Shown: positions 45,220 to 54,515, numbered from the stretch's first letter. The stretch: 64,000 nucleotides of DNA from Xanthomonas vesicatoria ATCC 35937 (GCF_001908725.1 NZ_CP018725.1:1922001-1986000), one strand, 5' to 3'. The notes: generated from the sequence alone by a model not told the origin. Translations and numbers: made by a program.

Positions 45220-46310
45220 CAGCGCCGTCCGGGACGATCGACGCTGGCCGGACGCTTGCCCGAGCCCTTGCCGCGAGTGTTCTGCGCAACACGGGTGGCG
45301 AGTTTTTCGGCCGCACTCGCCACCTCCACGCGCAGCTTCATGTAGTTGGCCACGCGCTCCGGGTCCAGCGTATCGGCCTCGATCGCCGCGCGCACCGCGC
45401 ATCCCGGCTCGGCGATATGCGCGCAATCGTTGAAGCGACACTGCGCTGCCAGCGCCTCCACATCGGAGAAACCGCCTTCGGCCAGATCCTCCTCCCCGGT
45501 GGGCTTGAGCTCGCGCATGCCGGGCGTATCGATCAGGCACGCACCGGTGGGCAACGGAATCAACGCACGATGCGTGGTGGTATGCCGGCCGCGCGAATCG
45601 TTCTCGCGCACCGCATTAGTCTTCATTTTCTCGGTACCCAGCAAGGTGTTGGTCAAGGTGGACTTGCCCGCACCAGACGAGCCCACCAGTACCGCCGTGC
45701 GCCCATCGCCCAGCCACGGGCGCAGTGCGGCCACGCTCTCCGGGTCCTTGGCATTGACCGCGCGCAGCGGGATGTTCTGCGCCTCCAGTTCCTCCAGCAC
45801 CGCCAACGCATCCTCGGCGTACTCGGTCTGGTCGGCCTTGGTCAGCACCACCACCGGCTGCGCCCCGCCACCGCCGACCAGCAACAGGTAGCGCTCGATG
45901 CGGCGCGGATTGAAGTCCGCATCCAGCCCGCACACGATGAACACCGTATCGATGTTGGCCGCGATCACCTGCTGGTGGTAATGCTCGCCGGCCGCCCCAC
46001 GCTTGATCGAGGTGCGCCGCGGCAGCAGCGCCACGATGCGCTTGCCCTCCATCAACACCCAATCGCCCACCGCCGCTCGCTCATGGCTGGGAAAGCGCGG
46101 CCGCTGCCACTCCGGCAACGACTCGGCCTTGAGGCTGGCCTCCGGCGTATCGGCCACCACATAGCCGGTGCGGTGCTGCTCCACCACCCGCGCCGGCAAC
46201 GCCTGCGGATGCGCGGCAAACACCGCCTGCCAGGCCGCCTCTTCCGGCGGCCCGGGCCAGGGCCAGCCGATGGATTGGAGGGTGGGGTAGTTGGGGGATG
46301 TGTCGCTCAT
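45219..46310 (-). CDS. rsgA: Ribosome small-subunit-dependent GTPase A
   Basis: The protein has 363 residues. RsgA is a circularly permuted GTPase that helps late maturation of the 30S subunit. Order: OB domain (about 1-100), permuted GTPase with G4 (LTKADQTEYA) before G1 (GSSGAGKSTL) and G3 (LIDTPGMREL), then a zinc-binding C-terminus (CRFNDCAHIAEPGCAV). All motifs look intact. The DUF1704 gene follows with a TGATG overlap, so the two are translationally coupled, although no functional link is known. Confidence 0.95.
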   Translation of the reverse strand: MSDTSPNYPTLQSIGWPWPGPPEEAAWQAVFAAHPQALPARVVEQHRTGYVVADTPEASLKAESLPEWQRPRFPSHERAAVGDWVLMEGKRIVALLPRRTSIKRGAAGEHYHQQVIAANIDTVFIVCGLDADFNPRRIERYLLLVGGGGAQPVVVLTKADQTEYAEDALAVLEELEAQNIPLRAVNAKDPESVAALRPWLGDGRTAVLVGSSGAGKSTLTNTLLGTEKMKTNAVRENDSRGRHTTTHRALIPLPTGACLIDTPGMRELKPTGEEDLAEGGFSDVEALAAQCRFNDCAHIAEPGCAVRAAIEADTLDPERVANYMKLRVEVASAAEKLATRVAQNTRGKGSGKRPASVDRPGRR

Positions 46311-46462
46311 CAGGAGATTCTAGCTGGCTGGACGCAGTGGCTTGTGCAATCGGCAGACCGTCAAGCGTCAAGCACCCCTTGACATCGTTGCCGATGCAAG
46401 CATGTCCGCCTGCCCTATTTCCGCTACCATGCCAAGCCTCACGCCTACAACCGGCCCGTCGT

Positions 46463-47734
46463 ATGTCCACTGCCCCGCAAAAGCCGCTCGCCATTCGCGA
46501 GCGTCTGTCCGAAGTCCGCTACGAAATCCGGGGCGAGCTGGCGCGGCGAGCGCGGGAGTTGGAGGCGCAGGGCCGCAAGCTGATCAAGCTCAATATCGGT
46601 AACCCGGGAGCGTTCGGGTTCCGCGCGCCGGAGCATCTGCAGCGCGCGATCGCCGACGACATGGGCCGCACCGATCCCTATACCCATCAGCAAGGCCTGC
46701 CCGAAGCGCGCGAGGCGATCGCCACCGCGTATTCGCGTCGCCAGCACCCCGATGCCCATCCAGACCGCATTTTTGTCGGCAACGGGGTCAGTGAGCTGAT
46801 CGACCTATCGTTGCGCGCCCTGCTCAACCCCGGCGACGAAGTGCTGGTGCCCTCGCCCGACTACCCGCTGTGGTCGGCGGCCACCATCCTCAACGATGGC
46901 CGCCCGGTGTATTACCGCTGCGCGCCGGAGAACGGCTTCCAGCCGGACCCGGTGGAGATCGAGACGCTGGTGTCCTCGCGCACCCGCGCCATCGTGCTGA
47001 TCAATCCGAACAACCCCAGCGGCGCCAGCTATTCGCGCGAGTTGCTGGAACGCATCGTGGCGATTGCGACCAAGCACAACCTGCTGTTGATGGTCGACGA
47101 GATCTACGACCAGGTGCTCTACGACGGCGCGGCCTTCATGCCGGTGGCGCCGTTGGCCGGTGCGCACCCGTGCATCACGTTCAGTGGACTGAGCAAGGTG
47201 CATCGCGCCTGTGGCTGGCGGGTGGGCTGGGCGCTGCTGTCCGGCGAGCAATCGCGCATCAACGACCTGCGCAACGCGATGGACCTGCTCGGCGCCTTGC
47301 GCCTGTGCGCCAACGTGCCGGGCCAGTACGCCATCGATGCGGCGGTCAATGGGCCGGACACCATTTCCGCGTTGTGCGCGCCCGGTGGCCGTCTGTATGA
47401 AACCCGGCGTGCGGTGATCGAGGCCTGTGTGGCCAGCGAGCATCTGCAGCTGGTGGCACCTGCCGGGGCGCTGTACGCATTTCCGGCGGTGGTCGGCGCG
47501 GCCGCGCGCAATTTCGACGATCACGCGTTCGCACTCGATCTGATGAACGAAGAAGGGGTGTTGGTTGTGCCCGGCTCCAGCTTCAACGTGCCGTACCGCC
47601 ATCACTTCCGCGTGACCCTGATGCCGGAGGCAACGGTCATGCGCGATGTGTTCGCGCGCATCGACCGCGCACTGGCACGTCGCGCCGAAGCGGTGACCAA
47701 AGTGGTGCCACTCAAGTCGCGCAGCGTCGCTTGA
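46463..47734 (+). CDS. AlaA-type class I aminotransferase
   Basis: The protein has 423 residues. It is a fold-type I PLP enzyme close to glutamate-pyruvate aminotransferase AlaA. The PLP lysine is in FSGLSKVHRACGWRVGW. Asn in INPNNPSGASYS and Asp/Tyr in LMVDEIYDQVLYDG contact the cofactor, and the N-terminal RYEIRGELARRARELEAQGRKLIKLNIGNPGAFGF is characteristic. The ATG at 46463 is chosen at MSTAPQKPLAIRERL. The SGNH hydrolase gene follows with a TGATG overlap, giving an operon of two. Substrate is inferred from family likeness only. Confidence 0.9.
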   Translation: MSTAPQKPLAIRERLSEVRYEIRGELARRARELEAQGRKLIKLNIGNPGAFGFRAPEHLQRAIADDMGRTDPYTHQQGLPEAREAIATAYSRRQHPDAHPDRIFVGNGVSELIDLSLRALLNPGDEVLVPSPDYPLWSAATILNDGRPVYYRCAPENGFQPDPVEIETLVSSRTRAIVLINPNNPSGASYSRELLERIVAIATKHNLLLMVDEIYDQVLYDGAAFMPVAPLAGAHPCITFSGLSKVHRACGWRVGWALLSGEQSRINDLRNAMDLLGALRLCANVPGQYAIDAAVNGPDTISALCAPGGRLYETRRAVIEACVASEHLQLVAPAGALYAFPAVVGAAARNFDDHAFALDLMNEEGVLVVPGSSFNVPYRHHFRVTLMPEATVMRDVFARIDRALARRAEAVTKVVPLKSRSVA

Positions 47735-48384
47735 TGGCGGCGTCTGCTACGCCGCAGCGCTATCTGGCGCTTGGCGACTCATACACCATCGGCGAAGGCG
47801 TTGCCTCGGAGCAGCGCTGGCCGGTGCAACTGGCAGATGGGCTGCGCGCGTACGGTTGGAACGTGGCGCCGCCGCAGATCGTCGCCACCACCGGCTGGAC
47901 GACCGACGAATTGCAGGCTGGTATCGACACGGCCGCGCCGCAGGGGCCGTTCGAGCTGGTGAGCCTGCTGATCGGCGTCAACAACCAATACCGCGGGCGC
48001 TCGCTGGACGAGTACCGCACCCAGTTCGATGCGTTGTTGCAGCGCGCGATCGCGTTTGCCGGCGGTCATGCTGCGCGCGTGGTGGTGCTATCGATTCCGG
48101 ATTGGGGGCTGACACCATTCGCGCGTGCGCAAGGTGGCGATGCAGCGCTGATCACTGCACAGATCGACGCCTTTAACAGCGTGGCGGCAGACCGTTGCGC
48201 AGTGCACGCCGTGCGGTTTGTCGACATCACCGCCATCAGCCGCGATGGCGGTGATGCTGTCGACATGCTGGTCGACGATGGCCTGCACCCCTCAGGTGCG
48301 ATGTACGCACGTTGGACAACTGTCGCGCTGCCTGCGGCGCGCGATGCGCTGGGTGCTGTCGGGTCTGTGGACACGATTGCGTAA
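47734..48384 (+). CDS. SGNH/GDSL hydrolase
   Basis: The protein has 216 residues. It is an esterase or lipase of the SGNH superfamily. Block I GDSYTIGEG (nucleophile Ser), block III GVNNQYRG (Asn) and block V DGLHPSG (Asp/His) are visible, and a Gly lies in the ATTGW region. No signal peptide is obvious, suggesting a cytoplasmic enzyme. The start at 47734 overlaps the aminotransferase stop. The substrate is unknown. Confidence 0.9.
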   Translation: MAASATPQRYLALGDSYTIGEGVASEQRWPVQLADGLRAYGWNVAPPQIVATTGWTTDELQAGIDTAAPQGPFELVSLLIGVNNQYRGRSLDEYRTQFDALLQRAIAFAGGHAARVVVLSIPDWGLTPFARAQGGDAALITAQIDAFNSVAADRCAVHAVRFVDITAISRDGGDAVDMLVDDGLHPSGAMYARWTTVALPAARDALGAVGSVDTIA

Positions 48385-48818
48385 AAGCGGTCAACACGAC
48401 GACTGCGCTCACTGGCAGGCGGACGCGGCCGGCGCTCGGGTTGCATATCGTTCGGTCCGGTCCTGAGCGCGCCGTCCACATGCACCTGCCCATTGCCCCC
48501 TACGTTTTGCTGAGCACTCTAAACCGCTGACGTCCTGCTGTGTTCCCGGGGGTCGCGTGAGGCGAGCCGTCGACCTGCTACTGCAGCGCGAGCCGAATGT
48601 CCGTGCGCTGCGCGTGCCGTGGCTTGATTCCCGCTGCGAGCTGCGCGCGCGCAGCGTGCGCGTACGACGCTCACACCTTGCGCGTTGTAAGCACATTTAC
48701 CACGACAGGCGACGTTGCCCGCCGCCATGCATCGCGAAAACATCAACGGGGCCTACCGGACCGAGGCCGAGTGGCTCTAAGCTAGCCGCGCAGCACGCCT
48801 GATTGCCAAGGAACGACA
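48385..48818. other. Gene-free interval before the methyltransferase gene
   Basis: About 430 bp. No supportable gene, clear terminator or repeat was found. Short open frames here are Arg/Cys-rich and look non-coding. Confidence 0.45.
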
Positions 48819-49514
48819 TTGCACAGCACCGCCACCCAACCGATGAGCCGCGCACAGGCGCTGGCGATCGCACGCGCTTTCTTGCCCAAGCATCCGCTCG
48901 GCAACCGCTACGATTACTACTACACGCAGGCCAAGCTGCGCACCGACCCCTTGTATCCCGGGGTGCTGGCCGAGCTGCGCAGCACCACCGCGCCGGTCCT
49001 GGATCTGGGCTGCGGGCTGGGCTTGCTGGCGCATGCACTGCGCGCCGATGGCCAGGCCCTGATGTATCACGGCGTGGATGTGGATGCGTCCAAGATCCGC
49101 CGCGCGCAGCACATCGCGCAACGTTCGCAGTTGGGCAATACCAAGTTCGACGTGGTCGACCTGAGCATCGCGTGGCCGCAGCACCAGGGCAGCGTCACCA
49201 TTCTGGACGTGCTGCAGTATCTGCAGTCGGACATGCAGGCCAGTCTGCTGCGCAGCGTTGCGCAGATGCTCACGCCCGGCGCAAAGCTGGTGATTCGCAG
49301 CGCATTGGGCGATGCCAGCGGCCGTGGCCGCACCAGCCGCGTCACCGATGTGCTGGCGCATCTGAGCGGCTGGATGCAGCGCATGCCACGCAGCTACCCC
49401 ACTCGCGACAGCCTGCAGGCGCAGCTGGATGCAGCCGGCTTGCGTGCGACCTTTGCGCCCCTGTACGGCAACACGCCGTTCAACAACTGGTTGATCGTCG
49501 CCGAGACGCGCTGA
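48819..49514 (+). CDS. Class I SAM-dependent methyltransferase
   Basis: The protein has 231 residues and a Rossmann-type fold. Motif I is VLDLGCGLGLLAHAL, the motif II acidic residues are in YHGVDVDASKI, and motif IV is VTILDVLQYL. The substrate is unknown. The TTG at 48819 has AAGGA six nt upstream. The ATG at 48843 lacks a ribosome site, so the TTG is preferred with moderate confidence. It converges on the deacetylase gene with an 84-bp gap and appears to be expressed alone. Confidence 0.85.
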   Translation: MHSTATQPMSRAQALAIARAFLPKHPLGNRYDYYYTQAKLRTDPLYPGVLAELRSTTAPVLDLGCGLGLLAHALRADGQALMYHGVDVDASKIRRAQHIAQRSQLGNTKFDVVDLSIAWPQHQGSVTILDVLQYLQSDMQASLLRSVAQMLTPGAKLVIRSALGDASGRGRTSRVTDVLAHLSGWMQRMPRSYPTRDSLQAQLDAAGLRATFAPLYGNTPFNNWLIVAETR

Positions 49515-49598
49515 GCAATCGGCAACAGCGGGGCACCAGACGCAGTCTCTGCACGCATATGCCCGTGCCGCGATAGCGCCCAACATCAGCGCACTCCT

Positions 49599-50375
49599 TC
49601 AATCCGGGCGTCGCCCCACCAGGCCACGTTCCCGCATCGCCTCCAGTACGCCCCGCAGGATGGCCAGGTTGTGGCCATGCGCGGCACCTTCGTGCAGCAG
49701 CACGATAGCGCCGGGGCGCAGGTCGCGCACGATGCGCGCCACGGTGGCGCTCGGCTCGCAGCGCACGCCGTCGAAACCGCGCGCGCTCCAGGCCACGCGG
49801 GTCAGGCCATGCGCGCGCAGCGGCGAGGCGACGAAGGGGTTGGTCATGCCCACCACCGAGCGGTACAGCCGCGGGGCCTGCCCGGTGATGCTGGCCAGGG
49901 TGCGCTGCGCCAGGCCGATTTCCTGCGCCATGCGGCGCGGCCCCAGCGCCCAGAACCAGGCCTGCGGATGGGTATGGCTGTGGTTGCCGATGCCATGCCC
50001 GCGGCGCACGATCTCGCGCACCAGCTCCGGCCGCTGTTCGGCACGCGCGCCGACCACGAAGAAGGTGGCCTTGGCGTCGTAAGCATCGAGCAGTTCGAGA
50101 ATGGCAGGGGTGTCGTCGGACGGGCCATCATCGATGGTCAGCCAGACCTGCGGCCCGCGACCAGGCAGCCGCGCCAGCACCGGCGCGTACAGGCGTGCGC
50201 GCGGCAGGAACACCGGCACCACGAATAACGCATGCGATACCACCAGCGCCGGCAGGCCCCAGACCCAGCCCACATGCCACCACAGCACCGCCACCGCCAG
50301 CTGCGAAAGGGCAAATAAGCCCGCCCAGCGGTAGGGGCGAGAGGGGATGCGATACAGCGTTTCCGGCGTGGTCAT
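49599..50375 (-). CDS. Membrane-anchored polysaccharide deacetylase (NodB/CE4)
   Basis: The protein has 258 residues. Two N-terminal TM segments (about 15-50) anchor it, with the NodB domain after them. Motif 1 is TIDDGPSDDTP with the catalytic base and metal Asp, motif 2 HSHTHP carries the metal His pair, and LLHEG supplies the last motif. CE4 enzymes remove N- or O-acetyl groups from polysaccharides. The glycan target is unknown. The ATG at 50375 is chosen at MTTPETLYRIPS, and an upstream extension is excluded. It is divergent from the glutaredoxin gene, 60 bp away. Confidence 0.9.
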   Translation of the reverse strand: MTTPETLYRIPSRPYRWAGLFALSQLAVAVLWWHVGWVWGLPALVVSHALFVVPVFLPRARLYAPVLARLPGRGPQVWLTIDDGPSDDTPAILELLDAYDAKATFFVVGARAEQRPELVREIVRRGHGIGNHSHTHPQAWFWALGPRRMAQEIGLAQRTLASITGQAPRLYRSVVGMTNPFVASPLRAHGLTRVAWSARGFDGVRCEPSATVARIVRDLRPGAIVLLHEGAAHGHNLAILRGVLEAMRERGLVGRRPD

Positions 50376-50435
50376 GCCGCATGATGCCACGCGGCGTAGA
50401 ATGCCCGGTCTCCACGCTCTCACCGAAGTGCTGCC

Positions 50436-51362
50436 ATGTCCCTCGATCCCGCCCTGCGTTCCCGTATCGATACGCTGCTGCAATCCAGCCGCGTGGTGCT
50501 CTTCATGAAAGGCCAGCCCGGCATGCCGCAGTGCGGTTTTTCGGCCAAGGCCGTCGGTGTGCTGGACGGGCTGGGCATCGACTATGCCCACGTCAACGTG
50601 CTGGCCGACCAGGAGATCCGCGAGGGCATCAAGGCCTACGGCGACTGGCCGACCATTCCGCAGCTGTACGTGGATGGCGAGCTGATCGGCGGCAGCGACA
50701 TCATCCTGCAGATGGCCGACAGCGGCGAACTGAGCAGCATGCTCGGCCTGCAGGCACCGGATCGCAGCCCGCCGAAGATCACGATCACCCCGGCCGCCGT
50801 GGAGATGCTCAAGGGCGCGCTGGCCGATGCGCCAGATGCCTCGTTGACGCTGGCCATCGACGCCAACTTCCAGCCGAACTTCCAGCTGGCGCCGACCAAC
50901 CCGAACGCCATCGCGGCCGAATCCAATGGCCTGCGCGTGCAGTTCGACCTGGCCAGCGCGCGCCGCGCCGATGGCATCACCATCGACTGGGTAGACGATA
51001 TCCGTGGCCGCGGCCTGGCCATCGACAACCCCAACGCGCCCAAGCCGGTGCAGGAGCTGTCGGTGCGCGATGCCGACGACCACCTCAAGGCCGGCACGCT
51101 GACCCTGGTGGATGTGCGCCCGGCCGACGAACGTGCACTGGCAACGGTAAACGCACCGTTCCGTACCCTGGATGCGGACGAGCGCGCCGCCATCGAACAG
51201 TTACCCAAGGACACCCCGCTGGCGTTCCTGTGCCACCGCGGCGGGCGTAGCCTGCAAGCCGCCGAGCATTTCCGCGGGTTGGGTTTTAGTAATGTCTACA
51301 ACGTCACCGGCGGCATCGACGCCTGGTCGGACGAGGTGGACAATGGCGTGGCGAAATACTGA
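50436..51362 (+). CDS. Monothiol glutaredoxin - IscA-like - rhodanese fusion protein
   Basis: The protein has 308 residues in three parts. Residues 1-105 are a Grx4/GrxD-type monothiol glutaredoxin with C33 in the CGFS motif and the glutathione-site segment DWPTIPQLYVDGELIGGSDI. Residues 110-210 resemble an A-type Fe-S carrier (ITITPAAVEML..., ...GLAIDNPNAPKPV) but contain no cysteine. Residues 210-308 are a rhodanese domain with C266 in CHRGGRSLQA. CGFS glutaredoxins bind and transfer [2Fe-2S] clusters, and rhodaneses carry sulfane sulfur, so a role in Fe-S assembly or repair is inferred. The middle domain cannot bind a cluster in the usual way. Confidence 0.88.
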   Translation: MSLDPALRSRIDTLLQSSRVVLFMKGQPGMPQCGFSAKAVGVLDGLGIDYAHVNVLADQEIREGIKAYGDWPTIPQLYVDGELIGGSDIILQMADSGELSSMLGLQAPDRSPPKITITPAAVEMLKGALADAPDASLTLAIDANFQPNFQLAPTNPNAIAAESNGLRVQFDLASARRADGITIDWVDDIRGRGLAIDNPNAPKPVQELSVRDADDHLKAGTLTLVDVRPADERALATVNAPFRTLDADERAAIEQLPKDTPLAFLCHRGGRSLQAAEHFRGLGFSNVYNVTGGIDAWSDEVDNGVAKY

Positions 51363-51398
51363 GCGCGGCCACTGACGCCGCGTACTGCCGCACACCGA

Positions 51399-51428
51399 AA
51401 CGGGCGTTCCATGGAGCGTCCGTTTTTT
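51399..51428 (+). terminator. Rho-independent terminator of the glutaredoxin fusion gene
   Basis: acgggcgttcc pairs with ggagcgtccgt (two G-U pairs), followed by six T residues. Confidence 0.85.
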
Positions 51429-51459
51429 CATGGATCAACACCCACAAGGACTTCGCTCT

Positions 51460-52329
51460 ATGCAAACCCGTCTGATCGCGCTCGCCCTGGTCGCCCTGCT
51501 GCCACTGGCAACGTATGCCGCCGAACCAACCCGCGCTGTGCTGCTGGCACAGACTTACGACAGCCAGCCGTCAGAAGATCCGCTGGAATACATTCCGGTG
51601 TGGCTGGGCAAAAGCGTTGCGAAGGACTCCACCATGCCCACGTCGCTGCTCAGCCAGCCGCTGCAGGCCTTCGATAACGGCGTCTCCACCGCCAACGTGC
51701 GGCTCGCCGCGCTGACAGTTGACGACAACAGCATGTGCGGCGGCACCTCGAAACTGCGTTTGAAGGGCAACCCCAGCTTGTCGCACTCGCCGCTGTTGTC
51801 GACGGTGGATCTGAATCCGGGCAAGCGGTTCGCCGGCCGCACCGCCACCGCTGCCGAACAGGCCGAGTTGCTGCGTCAGGCCGGTGAAACCGCGCAGCTG
51901 CGCAAGAACGTCAAGCCGGCGGCATTAGCCAACGCGCTGGCGGCCTTCGATGCGGACCGTGCGCAGGACACGGCATCGCTGCAGATCGTGACCGATGCAC
52001 AGCAGCCGCAGCGGCGCGTGGCGGTGCTCACCAGCAACCACCCAACCAAGACCGGCAACCCGGAAAATCCGACCGGCGTACTCGTCGTGCTTGCGATTTT
52101 CGAACACGACGGTAGCCGCTGGCAGTTCCGTCGTGGCAGTGCGGCAAGCGGCTGTGATGATTGCGAAGATCTGCCGCTGCGTACAAATCTGCTGCAGTTC
52201 GGTGATATCGACGGCAATGGCACGCTGGATTTCGTGCTGTCGGAAAGCGGCTACGAAAGCTATGGGTTCTATCTACTGCTCGGCGAAGGCGCCGGCTGGC
52301 GTTCGGAAGGATTGCCCGGCGGCTGCTGA
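51460..52329 (+). CDS. Secreted protein of unknown function with Asp-rich FG-GAP-like motif
   Basis: The protein has 289 residues. I do not recognise the family. A signal peptide (LIALALVALLPLATYAAE) is followed by a soluble region. Near the C-terminus, GDIDGNGTLDFVLSESGYESYGF resembles a calcium-binding FG-GAP/VCBS-like loop, and Cys pairs (ASGCDDCED) suggest disulfides. The ATG at 51460 with AAGGA ten nt upstream is chosen over an ATG at 51430 because it starts the signal peptide. It converges on DUF924. Location is probably periplasmic or extracellular. Confidence 0.75.
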   Translation: MQTRLIALALVALLPLATYAAEPTRAVLLAQTYDSQPSEDPLEYIPVWLGKSVAKDSTMPTSLLSQPLQAFDNGVSTANVRLAALTVDDNSMCGGTSKLRLKGNPSLSHSPLLSTVDLNPGKRFAGRTATAAEQAELLRQAGETAQLRKNVKPAALANALAAFDADRAQDTASLQIVTDAQQPQRRVAVLTSNHPTKTGNPENPTGVLVVLAIFEHDGSRWQFRRGSAASGCDDCEDLPLRTNLLQFGDIDGNGTLDFVLSESGYESYGFYLLLGEGAGWRSEGLPGGC

Positions 52330-52413
52330 TCGCAGTGTTGCCACCTGCGCGATGCCGATTGCGGCATCGCGTCTTGGCGAAGATTCCGCCTCAAGGTGCG
52401 GGCTTGCACCCGG

Positions 52414-52974
52414 TCAACCGGCAAACCCGCCGGCATCGAGAAACTGCTGTTCTTCGGCGGTGGTCTCGCGCCCCAGCACCGTATTGCGATGCGGAAAACG
52501 GCCGAAGCGCTGGATGATCTGCTCATGCTCCGCCGCCCAGCGCGTGTTCTCCGCATCGTCCAGTGCAGCGATCAGTTGCATGGCACGTGCCTGCTCCCGC
52601 GACGCTTCTGCGTGACCGAACGGCAGATAGAAAAACAGCCGCAATTGTGGCGAGACCTGTTGATCGAACCCCTGTTCCAGCGCCTGCTTGGCATAACGCA
52701 ACGCCAGCCCGTCGGTGGCATAGGCGTGCGCACTGCCCCGGAACGCATTACGTGGAAACTGATCCAGCAGGATCAGCAATGCCAGCGCATCTTCGGCACG
52801 CGCCATCCAATGTGCATAGTCCCCCCGCGCGGCGGCAAAATGCTGCTCGCTAAAGTGCTGGCGAACGTTGGCATCGAACGCATCGTTTTGCGTGAACCAG
52901 CGCGCGAAGCCGGCCAGTTCCCAGAAAGCCAGCACCACATCGGCCTGTTTGTTGCGCTCGGTTTTGGCAATCAT
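52414..52974 (-). CDS. DUF924 family protein
   Basis: The protein has 186 residues. It has the DUF924 signature LDQFPRNAFRGSAHAYATDGLAL together with FWELAGFARWFTQNDAFD and FFYLPFGHAEA. The fold is an alpha-helical tetratricopeptide-like one of unknown function, cytoplasmic. Two adjacent ATGs exist. The one at 52974 (MIAKTERNKQ) is preferred because AGGGG lies seven or so nt upstream, while the ATG at 52980 is too close to it. It converges on the secreted-protein gene. Confidence 0.88.
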   Translation of the reverse strand: MIAKTERNKQADVVLAFWELAGFARWFTQNDAFDANVRQHFSEQHFAAARGDYAHWMARAEDALALLILLDQFPRNAFRGSAHAYATDGLALRYAKQALEQGFDQQVSPQLRLFFYLPFGHAEASREQARAMQLIAALDDAENTRWAAEHEQIIQRFGRFPHRNTVLGRETTAEEQQFLDAGGFAG

Positions 52975-53114
52975 CGACATTCCCCCTGACGAATACGGCA
53001 CAGCATGCACCTGCGCATGTGATGAGCCCGCCGCTCCCGAACGTCCAGCACTTGGCAAGCGCGGCGCCGGCGGCTAGGTTTGCGGCCTACGCTTTCGTTT
53101 CACCGGGGAAATCC

Positions 53115-54515
53115 ATGCGTTCCATCCTGTTCGCCGCCCTTGGCGCGGCGCTGCTGTGCGGGCCTGCGTCTGCGGCATCGCGGTTTGTGCAAGACCCCTA
53201 CCCCAGCACCTACCGCGCGCTTGCGTCCGGTCCGGTGCTGATCCAGCACGCCACGGTCCTCACCGGCACCGGCGAGCGGCTGGACGATGCCGATGTACTG
53301 CTGCGCGACGGCAAGGTGGCCGCGGTGGGCCGCGCACTCGAAGCACCCGCCGATGCGCGCCGCATCGATGGCACCGGCAAGTGGGTCACACCCGGCATCA
53401 TCGACGTGCACTCGCATCTGGGCGTCTACCCCAGCCCCGGCGTCAGCGCGCACAGCGATGGCAACGAGATGACCGCACCGGTGACGCCCAACGTCTGGGC
53501 CGAGCACTCGATCTGGCCGCAGGACCCGGGTTTCGGCACCGCGCTGGCCGGCGGCATCACTTCGCTGCAGATCCTGCCTGGCTCGGCCAACCTGATCGGC
53601 GGGCGCGGCGTCACGCTCAAGAACGTGGCCTCCACCACCTACCAGGGCATGAAGTTTCCCGGCGCGCCGTGGGGCCTGAAGATGGCCTGCGGCGAAAATC
53701 CCAAGCGCGTCTACGGCGAAAAGGGCGGCCCCGCCACCCGCATGGGCAACGTGGCCGGCTACCGCGCCGCGTTCATCGATGCGGCAGAGTATCTGCAGAA
53801 AAACGCACCGAAGAAGAAGACCGAGAAGAAGCGCCATTGGTGGAGCAAAGGCGGCGACAACGACAGCAGCGGCGATGCAGGTGGCAAGCGCGACCTGAAA
53901 CTCGACACGCTGGCCGGCGCCATCAACGGCGATATCCGCGTGCACATCCACTGCTACCGCGCCGATGAAATGGCGACCATGCTCGACCTGTCCAAGGAAT
54001 TCGGCTTCCACATCGCCGCCTTCCATCACGGCGTGGAGGCCTACAAGCTGGCCGACCGGCTGGCGCAGGAAAACGTCTGCGGTGCACTGTGGGCCGATTG
54101 GTGGGGTTTCAAGATGGAGGCCTTCGACGGCATCCAGGAGAATATTGCCATGGTCGACCGCCCGGCCAACAGCTGCGCCATCGTGCATTCGGATTCGGAA
54201 GAAGGCATTCAGCGGTTGAACCAGGAAGCCGCCAAGGTGATCGCCAACGCAAGCCGCAGCGGCACCGAGATTGCGCCCGAGCGCGCCATCCGCTGGCTCA
54301 CCAGCAACGCCGCCAAGGCGCTCGGGATCGAGAAACAGACCGGTGCGCTGGAGCCGGGCAAGATGGGCGATGTGGTGGTGTGGAACGGCAATCCTTTCAG
54401 TTCTTACGCCTTGGCCGAACAGGTCTACATCGACGGTGCGCAGGTCTACGACCGGCATAACCGCGCACTGCAACCGGTGTCGGACTTCATGCTGGGCCAG
54501 GAGGTGGCACGATGA
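53115..54515 (+). CDS. Secreted amidohydrolase (imidazolonepropionase-like), metal-binding partner
   Basis: The protein has 466 residues. A signal peptide (MRSILFAALGAALLCGPASA) precedes an amidohydrolase TIM barrel with the metal pair H99/H101 in IIDVHSHLG, further His in RVHIHCY and HIAAFHH, and the terminal LGIEKQTGALEPGKMGDVVVWNGNPF typical of the superfamily. Residues 230-262 form an unusual basic then polar insert (PKKKTEKKRHWWSKGGDND...). The next gene overlaps by ATGA and encodes a second, degenerate member, suggesting a heteromeric enzyme. The substrate is unknown; a cyclic imide or dipeptide is possible from the fold. The start fits the signal peptide. Confidence 0.9.
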   Translation: MRSILFAALGAALLCGPASAASRFVQDPYPSTYRALASGPVLIQHATVLTGTGERLDDADVLLRDGKVAAVGRALEAPADARRIDGTGKWVTPGIIDVHSHLGVYPSPGVSAHSDGNEMTAPVTPNVWAEHSIWPQDPGFGTALAGGITSLQILPGSANLIGGRGVTLKNVASTTYQGMKFPGAPWGLKMACGENPKRVYGEKGGPATRMGNVAGYRAAFIDAAEYLQKNAPKKKTEKKRHWWSKGGDNDSSGDAGGKRDLKLDTLAGAINGDIRVHIHCYRADEMATMLDLSKEFGFHIAAFHHGVEAYKLADRLAQENVCGALWADWWGFKMEAFDGIQENIAMVDRPANSCAIVHSDSEEGIQRLNQEAAKVIANASRSGTEIAPERAIRWLTSNAAKALGIEKQTGALEPGKMGDVVVWNGNPFSSYALAEQVYIDGAQVYDRHNRALQPVSDFMLGQEVAR

